Below the pieces are notes generated by a model. The model was not told the origin of the DNA and made no database searches. It saw only the letters and a list, made by a program, of their open reading frames with translations. Shown in pieces: positions 43,191 to 51,804 of a stretch of 64,000 nt of DNA (positions within the stretch are counted from its first letter, which is position 1; each line of letters opens with the position of its first letter). The translations under genes were made by a program, and so were the position numbers. This DNA comes from Hasllibacter sp. MH4015 (lineage in GTDB: Bacteria; Pseudomonadota; Alphaproteobacteria; Rhodobacterales; Rhodobacteraceae): positions 2,043,875-2,107,874 of the forward strand of contig NZ_JAHTBK010000001.1 in NCBI RefSeq assembly GCF_020177575.1, written 5' to 3'.

Positions 43191-45365
43191 ATGTGCCAGA
43201 TCTGTTTTGCCTTCACCCCGTATCTCGATGCCTGCACCTATGGCGGGCTGTCCGTAACCGATCCGCAGGGCTCCGCCGCGCCGGTCGATGCCGTGGCGTC
43301 AATGCCGGTGGCGGAGGTCGCCGAAGCGGGCGACGCGAGCGCCAACACGTCGACCCAAGCCGCCCTGGCGCTGGGGGAGGTTTTCCTCGGCACCACCCAG
43401 ACGCCCGGCGACAGCGACTGGATCGCGGTGGAGCTTGTGGCGGGCCAGACCTACACCTTCGCCGCCGCCGGCGTCGGTGCGTTGTCAGACCAGAACGCCG
43501 ACCCGCACCTGTTCCTGCGCGACGGCGCGGGCGCGCAGCTGGCCAGCGACGATGCGGGCGGGCCGGGCTACAACGCTTCCATCACCTTCACGGCGACGAC
43601 CAGCGGCACCTATTTCCTCGATGTGCGCGCGTGGGGCGGATCGGACAGCGGCACGTATGGCGTGACCATGGCCGAAGGCGAGATGGCGACCTACGCCCCG
43701 GACATGATCGCGGGCAACCTCATCCGCGACGGGCTGGCCTGGACCAGTGTGCCGGGCACGGGCGCGACGCTGACCTGGGCCATCCGCACCACCGGCGAAA
43801 ACCCCGGCGGCGGCAATCCCAACGGCACGGACCCCGTGGGCGGCAACCCTTTCATCGCCCCCTCCCCCGGCCAGGTGGCGGAAATCACCGCGGCCATGGC
43901 CTATCTCGACGGGATCTCCAACCTCACGCTCAATCAGGTCGCACCGGGGGCGACCTCCGACAATGCCACGATCCTGTTCGGGGCCTACAGCGCCTTCGAC
44001 GGCGCAGGCGCCTATGCCTATCTGCCGGTGCCGGGCGGCACCGGGGCGGCGAACAATGCGGGCGATGTCTGGCTCAACAACACATCCGTCACGACGGGCG
44101 CGATCACCTTCGGCTCCTACGCCGCCTTCACCATCCTGCACGAGATCGGGCATGCCATCGGACTGGCCCATCCGGGCGATTACAACGCGACCCTGGGCGT
44201 GACCTTCACCTACGACAATTACGCCCAGTTCCAGCAAGACAGCCACCAATTCACGGTGATGAGCTATTTCAACGAGACCCATACCGGCGCAAGCGGCGGC
44301 CTCGGGTTTCCCGATACGTTTATGCTTTACGATTTTCTGGCCATCCATCAGCTTTACGGGGCAGATATGTCCTTCCACGGCGGCGACACGACCTATGGGT
44401 TCAACGCGACCCATGGCGGCACGGCCTATGACTTCACCGCCAACACCAACCCGTTCCTGACGATCTTCGACGGCAATGGCTCGGACCTGATCGACCTGTC
44501 GGGCTATGACATGGCCCAGAGCCTCAGCCTCGTCGCGGGGACGTTTTCGGATATCGGCGGGTATTCCGGCAACCTTTCCATCGCCTATGGCGCGCTGATC
44601 GAGCGGGCGATCGGCGGCACCGGCAATGATACGATCATCGGCAACGGCGCGGACAATACGCTCGACGGGGGCCGCGGCCTGGATGAGATCCATGGCGGCA
44701 CCGGGAACGACACGATCTATGGCGGCTCCCACAACGACATCCTCCATGGCGGCGCAGGTGGCGATGCCATTGCGGGCGAGCTTGGCAATGACACGATCTA
44801 CGGCGGCGGCGACGCGGACCGGATCACCGGCGGCAATGGCAATGATCTGCTCGATGGTGGCATGGGCAACGACGTGCTCAACGGCGGGCGCGGCGATGAT
44901 TTGCTGCTCGGGGGCAACCGAAACGACCGGCTGTTCGGAACATTCGACGACGATACGCTGATGGGGGGGGAAGGCGACGATCTGCTGCGCGGCGGCACCC
45001 AGAACGATCACCTGGACGGTGGCGCGGGCGACGATGCGCTGTTTGGCGGCGCAGGGTTCGACATCCTGATCGGCGGTGCGGGCGACGACACGCTGACGGG
45101 CGCGTTCAACGCCGACCGCTTCGTCTTCGGCGACGGGCACGGCTCGGACGTGGTGGAGGATTTCGATGCCCTCAACAAGGCGGAGAAGCTGGATTTCACC
45201 GGCCTCAGCACGCTCAAGACCCTCGCCGACGTCCTCGGCACCGGCTCCGGCACGGCGGCGGCCACCCAGATCGGCGCGGATGTGCAGATCGACACCGGAA
45301 GCGGGCTGATCGTGCTCAAGGGCGTGCAATATGGCGATCTGGACGCCACGGATTTCCTGTTCTGA
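43191..45365 (+). CDS. Serralysin-like M10 metallopeptidase with PPC and RTX domains, type I secreted
   Basis: A 724-residue secreted zinc protease. A PPC-like beta domain lies near residues 60-160 (GDSDWIAVELVAGQTYTF, GTYFLDVRAW). The peptidase domain has HEIGHAIGLAH at 317-327, the metzincin H-E-x-x-H-x-x-G-x-x-H, and the Met-turn VMSYF at 356-360. From about 475 to 635 there are many GGxGxDxLx nonapeptides (GGTGNDTIYGG, GGAGDDTLTG) that bind calcium. The C-terminus VQYGDLDATDFLF is an uncleaved type I signal; there is no Sec signal. The cognate exporter is not in the window. Confidence 0.93.
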   Translation: MCQICFAFTPYLDACTYGGLSVTDPQGSAAPVDAVASMPVAEVAEAGDASANTSTQAALALGEVFLGTTQTPGDSDWIAVELVAGQTYTFAAAGVGALSDQNADPHLFLRDGAGAQLASDDAGGPGYNASITFTATTSGTYFLDVRAWGGSDSGTYGVTMAEGEMATYAPDMIAGNLIRDGLAWTSVPGTGATLTWAIRTTGENPGGGNPNGTDPVGGNPFIAPSPGQVAEITAAMAYLDGISNLTLNQVAPGATSDNATILFGAYSAFDGAGAYAYLPVPGGTGAANNAGDVWLNNTSVTTGAITFGSYAAFTILHEIGHAIGLAHPGDYNATLGVTFTYDNYAQFQQDSHQFTVMSYFNETHTGASGGLGFPDTFMLYDFLAIHQLYGADMSFHGGDTTYGFNATHGGTAYDFTANTNPFLTIFDGNGSDLIDLSGYDMAQSLSLVAGTFSDIGGYSGNLSIAYGALIERAIGGTGNDTIIGNGADNTLDGGRGLDEIHGGTGNDTIYGGSHNDILHGGAGGDAIAGELGNDTIYGGGDADRITGGNGNDLLDGGMGNDVLNGGRGDDLLLGGNRNDRLFGTFDDDTLMGGEGDDLLRGGTQNDHLDGGAGDDALFGGAGFDILIGGAGDDTLTGAFNADRFVFGDGHGSDVVEDFDALNKAEKLDFTGLSTLKTLADVLGTGSGTAAATQIGADVQIDTGSGLIVLKGVQYGDLDATDFLF

Positions 45366-45407
45366 CGGCAAGCCGCAGGGCGATTATCGAATGGATCGGG
45401 AAGGATT

Positions 45408-45481
45408 GGAGCGGGCGACGGGAATCGAACCCGTATCATCAGCTTGGAAGGCTGAGGTCTTACCATTACACAACGCCCGCG
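45408..45481 (-). tRNA. tRNA-Gly (anticodon TCC), CCA encoded
   Basis: Minus-strand cloverleaf: acceptor GCGGGCG/CGCCCGC, D-arm around GTGTAATGGTAAGAC, anticodon loop CTTCCAA (TCC), T-loop GGGTTCGATTCCC, discriminator T, and CCA at 45408-45410. 74 nt. Confidence 0.97.
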
Positions 45482-45611
45482 CGCCGCATCGGGGTATGTC
45501 AAAGCCCGCCGGGGGTCAAGGTGCCCCGCGGCCCAGCGCGCATCCGGGCCGTGCCACGGTGATTGTTTCCCAGCGCCCCAATTCTGCCAAAAAGGCCCGC
45601 TATTGATCTCA

Positions 45612-45700
45612 GCATGGAAACGATGGTGACCTCCTCCCGGCCCATCTTTTCTTCTCTCCCTGTTGGACTTGGGCCGCCCGTTCTGGGCGGCCTCTTTTTT
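45612..45700 (+). ncRNA. Candidate cuckoo-type (CcsR-like) sRNA
   Basis: A gene-free stretch ends in a strong intrinsic terminator and has an upstream stem (45617-45626 with 45642-45651; 9 of 10 pairs) whose 15-nt loop holds CCTCCTCCC (45630-45638). In Rhodobacteraceae, cuckoo RNAs (CcsR of Rhodobacter sphaeroides) are defined by this anti-SD-like motif in a hairpin loop followed by a terminator. Start not known; promoter not resolved. No ORF is present. Confidence 0.6.
45672..45700 (+). terminator. Intrinsic terminator of the sRNA candidate
   Basis: GGCCGCCC-GTTCT-GGGCGGCC, a perfect 8-bp stem with 5-nt loop, then TCTTTTTT. Plus-strand orientation, 300 bp past the protease stop, so it probably ends the sRNA and possibly read-through from the protease. 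Confidence 0.85.
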
Positions 45701-45702
45701 GC

Positions 45703-46368
45703 TCACGCGGCCAATGGCGTGATCAGTTCCGGGCCGTGGGCGCGGTTGGAATTGACCGCAGGGTCCACCCGCCACCGCTGATAAAGGCCCTCGGGCGCGG
45801 GTTTCATCAAGGGCGCGGCCTTGGCGTCCGCCTCCCCCAGCCATGTGGGCCAATCCGCTTCCGCCAGCACAACCGGCTCTCGGTGATGGGTCTCCGCCAT
45901 CCAGTCGGAGGCACCCGTGGTCACGATGGCGCAGGTCGCAAGCGGGTCTTCCCCCTTGTCCCAGATCTGCCAGATGCCCGCAAAGACCAAAGGCGCCCCA
46001 TCGGGGCGGGAGAAATACCACGGCAGGCGTGCATCATCCGCGCCCTTGGTCCATTCATAGAACCCCGCCGCCGGGATCAGGCAGCGCCGGGCGCGCACGG
46101 CAGCGCGGAAGGCGGGCTTTTCGGCAATCGTCTCCGCGCGTGCGTTGATAAGCAATGGGCCACCCGTGGGCGTCTTGTACCAATGGGGGATGAACCCCCA
46201 CCGCATCGGGCGCAGCGCCCGTCGCGCGCCGTCGGACACGACCACGCTCACGTCTTGCGTCGGGCACAGGTTGTAATTGGGCGGCTCGGGCAGATCGTTC
46301 GCGGGCGCCGCATCGAACAGCCGCGCCAGCGCGTCATTGGGATGGGTCAGGGTCAGGCGTCCGCACAT
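45703..46368 (-). CDS. SOS-response-associated peptidase, YedK/HMCES family
   Basis: A 221-residue SRAP protein. Catalytic Cys2 follows Met1 (MCGRLTL). Asn in LCPTQ/NYNL, PMRWGFIPHWYK, INARAETI, RRCLIPAAGFYEW (Glu) and AETHHREPVVL (His) all match YedK/HMCES, which forms a thiazolidine cross-link with abasic sites in single-stranded DNA. Length fits. Its stop lies 3 bp from the sRNA terminator (convergent). Confidence 0.93.
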   Translation of the reverse strand: MCGRLTLTHPNDALARLFDAAPANDLPEPPNYNLCPTQDVSVVVSDGARRALRPMRWGFIPHWYKTPTGGPLLINARAETIAEKPAFRAAVRARRCLIPAAGFYEWTKGADDARLPWYFSRPDGAPLVFAGIWQIWDKGEDPLATCAIVTTGASDWMAETHHREPVVLAEADWPTWLGEADAKAAPLMKPAPEGLYQRWRVDPAVNSNRAHGPELITPLAA

Positions 46369-46470
46369 CCGTCCAGTCTAGGGCGCTGGCCGTTGAGCGA
46401 AAACCGTTTTTCGCCGCAGACACCCCGTTCCCAGCTTCAGGACAATGCCCCCCGAACCATGACCCGCACA

Positions 46471-46500
46471 AACAAAAGGCCGGACGCAATGGTCCGGCCT
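46471..46500 (-). terminator. Intrinsic terminator after the DUF1127-like gene
   Basis: On the minus strand, AGGCCGGAC-CATTGC-GTCCGGCCT followed by TTTGTTTG. A 9-bp stem with U-run, 28 nt past the small-gene stop. Confidence 0.85.
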
Positions 46501-46527
46501 GTCATCATGTCGTGGTGCAAACAGCCC

Positions 46528-46695
46528 TTACGAGCCGTAGACCTGGCGATAGGCGATGCTGTGCGCGTCACCTGGAAAGATGCCCAGGTCTTCGACAGCC
46601 AGTTCCGTCGGCATCGCGGAGATTTCCGCGACGGTGCGGTTGTAGGCTGCACGCTTTTGGGCGGCAGTGCGGATCGTGTTGAGGATCGAGGCCAT
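46528..46695 (-). CDS. Small DUF1127-like protein
   Basis: A 55-residue protein not long enough for standard ORF cut-offs: MASILNTIRTAAQKRAAYNR, then EISAMPTELAVEDLGIFPGD and ending in YRQVYGS. The R-x-x-x-E-I/L-x-x-M-P/L-x(7)-D-L-G-I-x-x-x-D pattern resembles DUF1127, small Arg-rich proteins linked to RNA turnover and stress sRNAs in Rhodobacter. A strong GGAGGAG precedes ATG 46695, and an intrinsic terminator follows. A LacI-like dyad (46743-46754) lies upstream. The link to the nearby cuckoo-like sRNA (opposite strand, ~0.8 kb) is only suggestive. Confidence 0.75.
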   Translation of the reverse strand: MASILNTIRTAAQKRAAYNRTVAEISAMPTELAVEDLGIFPGDAHSIAYRQVYGS

Positions 46696-46742
46696 GGTAC
46701 AGCTCCTCCAGGTTGGCGTTTCATCTCTCGTGCCCCCAATAT

Positions 46743-46754
46743 GTGAGCGCTAAC
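46743..46754. promoter_or_regulatory. LacI-like dyad upstream of the DUF1127-like gene
   Basis: GTGAGCGCTAAC is a 12-bp dyad around AGCGCT with one mismatched pair, close to GTTAGCGCTAAC operators of LacI-type repressors. It lies 48 bp upstream of the start. No LacI gene is in the window. Confidence 0.35.
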
Positions 46755-46806
46755 ACAAACCACCATCCCCCCTTTTTCGAAACCCGCCTTGCACAAACTG
46801 CATGGC

Positions 46807-46841
46807 AAAAAAGAACCGGCCTCGGAGTGCCCAAGGCCGGT
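46807..46841 (-). terminator. Intrinsic terminator after the 5'-nucleotidase
   Basis: On the minus strand, ACCGGCCT-loop-AGGCCGGT (8-bp stem, 11-nt loop) is followed by TCTTTTTT. It starts 33 nt past the stop at 46874. Confidence 0.85.
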
Positions 46842-46873
46842 GCAAATTGCTCAATTATCAGGCAGTCGGAGAC

Positions 46874-48478
46874 CTATTCCGCCTGGGTGATCCGCCCGTC
46901 GGTATAGGGCGCATAGGGGGAATTCTCGCCCAGATAGGTGGCCACGACCTCTTCCAGCCCGGGGCCGAAATCGTAGGCGTTCGTGGCTTCGGTCTCGAAC
47001 ACGTCATACCCGTCGCCGCCGCCGCGCATGTAGTTGTTGGACACGACGCTGTAGACCGCATCAGGGTCGATGGCCACAAACCCGTCGCCCTCGGCCACTT
47101 CGACCGAGACGATGCGGCTGCCCGGCTCCGCGGCGGGGTTCCAGGAGTAGCGCATACCCGCCACCTGCGGGAAGCGACCGGCCACTTCCTCAACCTCGCT
47201 CACGCCATTCTCAAGGGCCGAGATAATGCCCGCTCCGGTCAACTGGAACGTGGCAACCGTGTTCTGGAACGGCAGCACGGTAAGCACCTCGCCCATGGTC
47301 ACTTCGCCGCCATCAATGGATGCCCGCAGGCCGCCACCGTTCTGAATGGCGATGGTCACGCCCTGATCGGCCACGCGGTCCAGCATGGCATCGGCCACAA
47401 GGTTGCCCATCGGGCATTCCTCAACCCGGCAGACAGACCGGTCGCCTTCGATGAAGTCGGCGGTCTCACCCACGATCACGCTCATCGCCTCCTCGATGGG
47501 GGCGGCCAATTCGGCGACGCGCGCGGCAATCTCCGCATCCGGCTCGACCGACGCATCGAGCAACATCGTATCGCCCTGGGCGAAGACCACTTCACCCGCA
47601 TCGTCGAAGGTCACTTCCAGATGGCCCAGATACTTCGAATAAGCATAGGCCTGCACGATCGGCACCATCGTGCCGTCGGGGTTCGAAATCCACGTCGGAT
47701 ACGCGCTGTCGCGGTCCGGATCGCTGGCGCTCAGCAACGTGTGCGAATGCCCCCCCACGATCACGTCGATGCCCGTCACCGCCTCGGCAATGCGGATATC
47801 GTCGTTCAGACCGACATGGGTCAACGCGATGATGATGCCCACGCCCGCTTCGGTCAGCGCATCCACATCGGCCTGCAACGCCTCGATCTCATCGGTGAAG
47901 ATCACGTTGTCACCGGGCGAAGACGTCTCGGCCGTATCCGTGGCCAGCGCGGAAATCACGCCAACCTGCACGCCGTTCACGTCCAGCACGACATGGTCTT
48001 GCAGCAATTCATTGATCTCGGGCTCCTGGCTCACGTCCAGATTGCCCGCGATGACGGGGAAATCCACCATCTCGATGAACCGCGCAAAACCCGACGGGCC
48101 GAGGTTCCATTCGTGGTTGCCCGACGCCATCACGTCAAAGCCGATGGCGTTCATGAATTCCGCCGCGGCCTCACCCTGGTAGGTCGTGAACATGGCCGAG
48201 CCCTGGAATTGGTCGCCCGCGTCCAGCACCAACACATTCTCACCCTCAAGCTCGCCGCGCAGCGTGTCGATGGCGGTGGCAATCCGCGCCACGCCGCCAA
48301 AGCATTCGCCCGCCGCGTCGTCTTCGGCGTTGCACGTGCTGTCGAAGCGGTTGATCGGCTGGATGCGGCTGTGCAGATCGTTGATATGCAGAAGGTGCAG
48401 GGTGGTGTCGGCGGCGGCAGGGGCGGCAACGGCCAGCCCCGCCAACATCGCCGTGGACCCCAGAATACGAGCAATCAT
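46874..48478 (-). CDS. Periplasmic bifunctional metallophosphatase/5'-nucleotidase (UshA-like)
   Basis: A 534-residue exported nucleotidase. A Sec signal peptide ends near residue 22 (LAGLAVAAPAAA-DTTL). N-terminal metallophosphoesterase: HLLHINDLHSRI (D-x-H), VLDAGDQFQGS (GD), ASGNHEWN (GNHE), TGIDVIVGGHSHTL (GHxH). C-terminal 5'-nucleotidase domain: VADAMLDR, AIQNGGGLRASIDGG, VLPFQNTV and SNNYMRGGGDGYDVF. It hydrolyses extracellular nucleotides for phosphate and nucleoside salvage. ATG 48478 is at the signal peptide with GGGAG before it; the frame remains open far upstream, but that part is antisense to pyrD. Confidence 0.94.
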   Translation of the reverse strand: MIARILGSTAMLAGLAVAAPAAADTTLHLLHINDLHSRIQPINRFDSTCNAEDDAAGECFGGVARIATAIDTLRGELEGENVLVLDAGDQFQGSAMFTTYQGEAAAEFMNAIGFDVMASGNHEWNLGPSGFARFIEMVDFPVIAGNLDVSQEPEINELLQDHVVLDVNGVQVGVISALATDTAETSSPGDNVIFTDEIEALQADVDALTEAGVGIIIALTHVGLNDDIRIAEAVTGIDVIVGGHSHTLLSASDPDRDSAYPTWISNPDGTMVPIVQAYAYSKYLGHLEVTFDDAGEVVFAQGDTMLLDASVEPDAEIAARVAELAAPIEEAMSVIVGETADFIEGDRSVCRVEECPMGNLVADAMLDRVADQGVTIAIQNGGGLRASIDGGEVTMGEVLTVLPFQNTVATFQLTGAGIISALENGVSEVEEVAGRFPQVAGMRYSWNPAAEPGSRIVSVEVAEGDGFVAIDPDAVYSVVSNNYMRGGGDGYDVFETEATNAYDFGPGLEEVVATYLGENSPYAPYTDGRITQAE

Positions 48479-48601
48479 GGAAATCTCCCGGTTTATCGTT
48501 GGACAGATTGCAGCTTGGCGCTGCGCTCGGCCCAAGTAAAGACGATTGATGACGCGTCCGTGACACTTGACGCCACGCAAAGGGCGGGGGAAACGCGGGC
48601 C

Positions 48602-48937
48602 ATGCGAATTTACAAGATCCTGCGGGCCGCGGAATGGGCCGAGTTGCAAGCCAAGGGCGAAACCCCCGGCGCGCCGATCGACGTGACCGATGGGTTCGTG
48701 CATTTCTCCACCGCCGATCAGGCGCGGGAAACGGCGGCAAAGCATTTCGCGGGGGAAAGCGACCTGATCCTCGCGGCGATGGAGGCCGATGATCTTGGCC
48801 CCGCCCTGAGATGGGAGGTCTCGCGCGGGGGCGCGGAATTTCCTCACCTCTACGCCCCCCTGCGCCTGTCCGACGTGATCTGGCACGCCCCCCTGCTTCT
48901 GGTGGACGGCGTGCACGCCTTTCCGGACGACATGTAG
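48602..48937 (+). CDS. DUF952 family protein
   Basis: A 111-residue cytosolic protein, recognised from MRIYKILRAAEWAELQ, PIDVTDGFVHFSTADQARET, and LRWEVSRGGAEFPHLYAPL. Function unknown; the fold resembles ADP-ribosyl-related or RNA 2'-phosphotransferase-like proteins only by inference. It lies directly before pyrD: its TAG is immediately followed by the pyrD ATG, so the two are coupled. Confidence 0.9.
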   Translation: MRIYKILRAAEWAELQAKGETPGAPIDVTDGFVHFSTADQARETAAKHFAGESDLILAAMEADDLGPALRWEVSRGGAEFPHLYAPLRLSDVIWHAPLLLVDGVHAFPDDM

Positions 48938-49996
48938 ATGCTGGAAAATCTCGGTCTCAAACTCCTGCGCGCGATAGATCCCGAACGCGCCCACGGCATG
49001 GCGCTGACGGCGCTCCGGATGGGGCTTGGCCCCCTCGACGGTCCCTATACGTCGCCGCGCCTTGCCACCCGTATCGCCGGCCTCGACATGCCCAACCCCA
49101 TCGGTCTGGCCGCCGGTTTCGACAAGAACGCGGAGGCTGCGGGGCCGTTGCAGCGCGCGGGCTTCGGCTTCATCGAAGTGGGCGCCGCTACGCCAAAGCC
49201 GCAGCCCGGCAATCCCAAGCCGCGCCTCTTTCGCCTGACGGAGGACCAAGCCGCCATCAATCGCTTCGGCTTCAACAATGACGGGGCCGATGCCATCGCC
49301 GCGCGTCTGGCCAAGACGCCGCGCGAGATCCCCATCGGCCTCAACCTCGGGGCCAACAAGGACAGCGTGGACCGGCTGGAGGATTTCGCCGCCGTCTACC
49401 GCACCTGCGCGCCCCATATCGACTTCGCCACGATCAACGTCTCGTCGCCCAACACCGAGAAGCTGCGGGATTTGCAAGGCAAGGTCGCGCTCGCGGAAAT
49501 CATCACGCGCGTCGATGCCGTGCGCCTTACGGCTGAGCATCCCGGCGCGCTGTTCCTCAAGATCGCGCCGGACCTGTCCGAACAGGACATTGAAGACATC
49601 GTGGAGGTCATCCTCGACGCGCCCGGTCGCGTCTCGGGCATCATCGCCACGAACACCACGCTCGACCGCGAGGGGCTGAAAAGCCCGCACGCACACGAAA
49701 AGGGCGGCCTGTCCGGCCAGCCGGTGTTCGAGAAATCGACCCGCGTGCTGGCCCAACTCCACACGCTCACGCGCGGCACGATCCCGCTGATCGGCGTGGG
49801 CGGCGTGGCCTCGGCGGAGCAGGCCTACGCCAAGATCCGGGCGGGCGCCTCGGCGGTGCAGCTTTACACCGGCCTCGTCTATGGCGGCCTATCGCTGGTG
49901 ACGGAGATTGCCAGTGGCCTCGACGCCCTTCTTGAACGCGACAGCCATGCCAATGTCGCCCAGGCCGTCGGAACCGGAGTATCGGAATGGACCTGA
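48938..49996 (+). CDS. pyrD: Dihydroorotate dehydrogenase (quinone), class 2
   Basis: A 352-residue FMN enzyme, membrane-associated, oxidising dihydroorotate to orotate with quinone. N-terminal helical extension ([19 protein letters not shown]) is the class 2 mark. Also [60 protein letters not shown] (Asn and catalytic Ser), [18 protein letters not shown] and [25 protein letters not shown]. The stop overlaps the ArsC-like start by 10 bp. Confidence 0.97.
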   Translation: MLENLGLKLLRAIDPERAHGMALTALRMGLGPLDGPYTSPRLATRIAGLDMPNPIGLAAGFDKNAEAAGPLQRAGFGFIEVGAATPKPQPGNPKPRLFRLTEDQAAINRFGFNNDGADAIAARLAKTPREIPIGLNLGANKDSVDRLEDFAAVYRTCAPHIDFATINVSSPNTEKLRDLQGKVALAEIITRVDAVRLTAEHPGALFLKIAPDLSEQDIEDIVEVILDAPGRVSGIIATNTTLDREGLKSPHAHEKGGLSGQPVFEKSTRVLAQLHTLTRGTIPLIGVGGVASAEQAYAKIRAGASAVQLYTGLVYGGLSLVTEIASGLDALLERDSHANVAQAVGTGVSEWT

Positions 49997-50346
49997 TCTT
50001 TTGGCACAATCCCCGCTGCTCGAAATCGCGACAGGCATTGACCCTGCTGGAAGATGCGGGTCACGCGCCGTCGGTCAGGCTCTACCTGTCCCAGACCCCC
50101 GATGAGGGGGAGATCACCGAGTTGCTGAACGCCCTTGGCGTCGCGCCCCGCGCGCTGATGCGGCGGGGTGAGAAGATCTACAAGGATCTGGGCCTGTCGG
50201 AGGCCGACGACACCGCGCTGATCGTGGCCATGGCGACCCATCCGATCCTGATCGAACGCCCTATCCTGATCGCGGGGGAGCAGGCCGTGATCGGTCGCCC
50301 GCCCGAGCGTGTGATGGCGCTGCTCGAAGGGCTCGAAAAGGATTAA
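49987..50346 (+). CDS. ArsC/Spx-family reductase-like protein
   Basis: A 119-residue thioredoxin-fold protein. [15 protein letters not shown] has the ArsC active-site Cys (C11) and Lys/Arg; [26 protein letters not shown] and GRPPERV give the three Arg positions that bind arsenate in glutaredoxin-type ArsC. It fits arsenate reductase, though many family members have other roles, and no ars genes are nearby. It follows pyrD with a 10-bp overlap. Confidence 0.9.
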   Translation: MDLIFWHNPRCSKSRQALTLLEDAGHAPSVRLYLSQTPDEGEITELLNALGVAPRALMRRGEKIYKDLGLSEADDTALIVAMATHPILIERPILIAGEQAVIGRPPERVMALLEGLEKD

Positions 50347-50400
50347 GATCGGGTTAAGGTCATTTCATTTTTCCTTTTTAATCAGTGCCTTAAACCACCT

Positions 50401-50414
50401 TATCACGCGTGATA
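50401..50414. promoter_or_regulatory. Perfect 14-bp palindrome between convergent genes
   Basis: TATCACGCGTGATA is a perfect palindrome lying between the stops of the ArsC-like and MATE genes, where no promoter is expected. A half-site TATCACA (50440-50446) follows. Could be a regulator or chromosome-organisation site, or chance. Confidence 0.35.
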
Positions 50415-50463
50415 CCTTCGGCGAATGCCGCCCTGCCTTGTATCACACATGCTCGAATGTGAC

Positions 50464-51801
50464 CTACGCCGCCGACCGCTCCAGGCTCGGATATTTCGCG
50501 CCCAGCGTCACGCCGCGTGCCGCGAAACTTATCAGCAGGGCGATCCACACCCCGTGATTGCCGAGCGTCGGGATCAGGATCGCCGCGCCGATGACGTAGA
50601 TCACCGCGCTGACGATCATCATGTTGCGCATGTCCCGCCCCCGCGCCGCCCCGATGAAGATGCCGTCCAGCATCCAGGCCGCGCATCCGACGATCGGGGC
50701 CAGCACCATCCATGGCAGGTAGAGCCGCGCGGTCGATTGCACGTCGGGATCCTTGGCAAGGATGTCGATAAAGGCGGGCCCGGCAAGCCAGAACACAAGC
50801 GCCAGCGCCACGCAGGTCCCCAGCCCCCAGATCGAGGTCAGCTGCGCCGCGTGCCGCACCCGCCCTGGATCGCGCCGCCCGTAGGCCCTTGCAATCAGGG
50901 TCTCCGCGGCAAAGGCAAACCCGTCCATCGCGTGGGCGGTCAGATACATGAACTGGATCAGCACCTCATTCGCGGCGAGCGTCACGTCCCCGAATTGCGC
51001 ACCCAGAAAGGTGAAGGAGGTGAAGATCGCCATCAAAAGCGCGGAACGGATCAGGATATCCACGTTCAGAAGCGCCATGCGGATCAGCCGCGCGCGGTCG
51101 AACACCCGCACCCAGTCGCGCCAATCGGGCAGGTCGAACGCCCGGCGGCAGAACCACAATCCCACGGCAGCGCCCACGATCTCCGCGATGGCGGTCGACG
51201 CCGCGACCCCCATCACGCCCCATTGGAAGCCCAGCACGAACAGGAAGCTGAGCGCGATGTTCAGCCCGTTCATCAGCAATTGTATCCAGAACACCGCGCC
51301 CGTGCGCTCCTGCGCGATCAGCCAGCCGGTCAGCGCGTAGATCGCGATGGCGAAGGGCGCGGTCCAGATGCGCACGAACAGGTATTGGCGCGCCAACGCC
51401 TCCACCTCTGCGCTGGTCGGCTCCCACGAGAATGCGGCGAAGATGATGAGCGGATAGGCGAGGATGATGAGCAAACCGCCCGCGCCCGCGATCATCAGCG
51501 CGCGGGTCAGGATGGCGGAGACCTCTGCCTGGTCCCCCGCCCCTTCCGCCTGCCCCACAAGGCCCACCGTCCCCATGCGCAGGAAGCCGAAGATCCACAG
51601 AACCGACGTCATGATGATTGCGCCGATGCCCACGGCACCGATGGGGGCGGCCTCCCCCATCTGGCCCACAACACCCACATCGACGATCCCCAGAAGTGGA
51701 ACCGTTGCATTCGACAGGACAATGGGGCCCGCGATCTTGACCACGCGGCGGTGGGTCAGGGGTTGGGGCGGGTCGCTGGCGGTTGCTGGCGGGGCGGACA
51801 T
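50464..51801 (-). CDS. MATE-family efflux transporter (DinF-like)
   Basis: A 445-residue inner-membrane antiporter with 12 helices. RRVVKIAGPIVLSNATVPLLGIVDVGVVGQMG at the N-terminus and IGAVGIGAIIMTSVLWIFGFLRMGTVGLVGQAEGAGD are DinF-branch features; the second half begins near DFRALMRMALLNVDILIRSALL. Exports unknown toxic compounds. Different branch from the MATE at 16813-18195. The start is ATG 51801, 3 bp after the thioesterase stop. Confidence 0.92.
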   Translation of the reverse strand: MSAPPATASDPPQPLTHRRVVKIAGPIVLSNATVPLLGIVDVGVVGQMGEAAPIGAVGIGAIIMTSVLWIFGFLRMGTVGLVGQAEGAGDQAEVSAILTRALMIAGAGGLLIILAYPLIIFAAFSWEPTSAEVEALARQYLFVRIWTAPFAIAIYALTGWLIAQERTGAVFWIQLLMNGLNIALSFLFVLGFQWGVMGVAASTAIAEIVGAAVGLWFCRRAFDLPDWRDWVRVFDRARLIRMALLNVDILIRSALLMAIFTSFTFLGAQFGDVTLAANEVLIQFMYLTAHAMDGFAFAAETLIARAYGRRDPGRVRHAAQLTSIWGLGTCVALALVFWLAGPAFIDILAKDPDVQSTARLYLPWMVLAPIVGCAAWMLDGIFIGAARGRDMRNMMIVSAVIYVIGAAILIPTLGNHGVWIALLISFAARGVTLGAKYPSLERSAA

Positions 51802-51804
51802 GTC

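Noticed and set aside
43485-45371. 628-codon minus-strand frame opposite the RTX protease
   Set aside because: It is the antisense of the Gly/Asp repeat codons; no start context and no protein motifs.
46802-49762. Very long open frames: plus 46802-48937 (711 codons) and minus 46874-49762 (962 codons)
   Set aside because: They run antisense to, or upstream through, the 5'-nucleotidase and pyrD. Only the parts at 48602-48937 and 46874-48478 have family motifs; the rest is GC-rich shadow.
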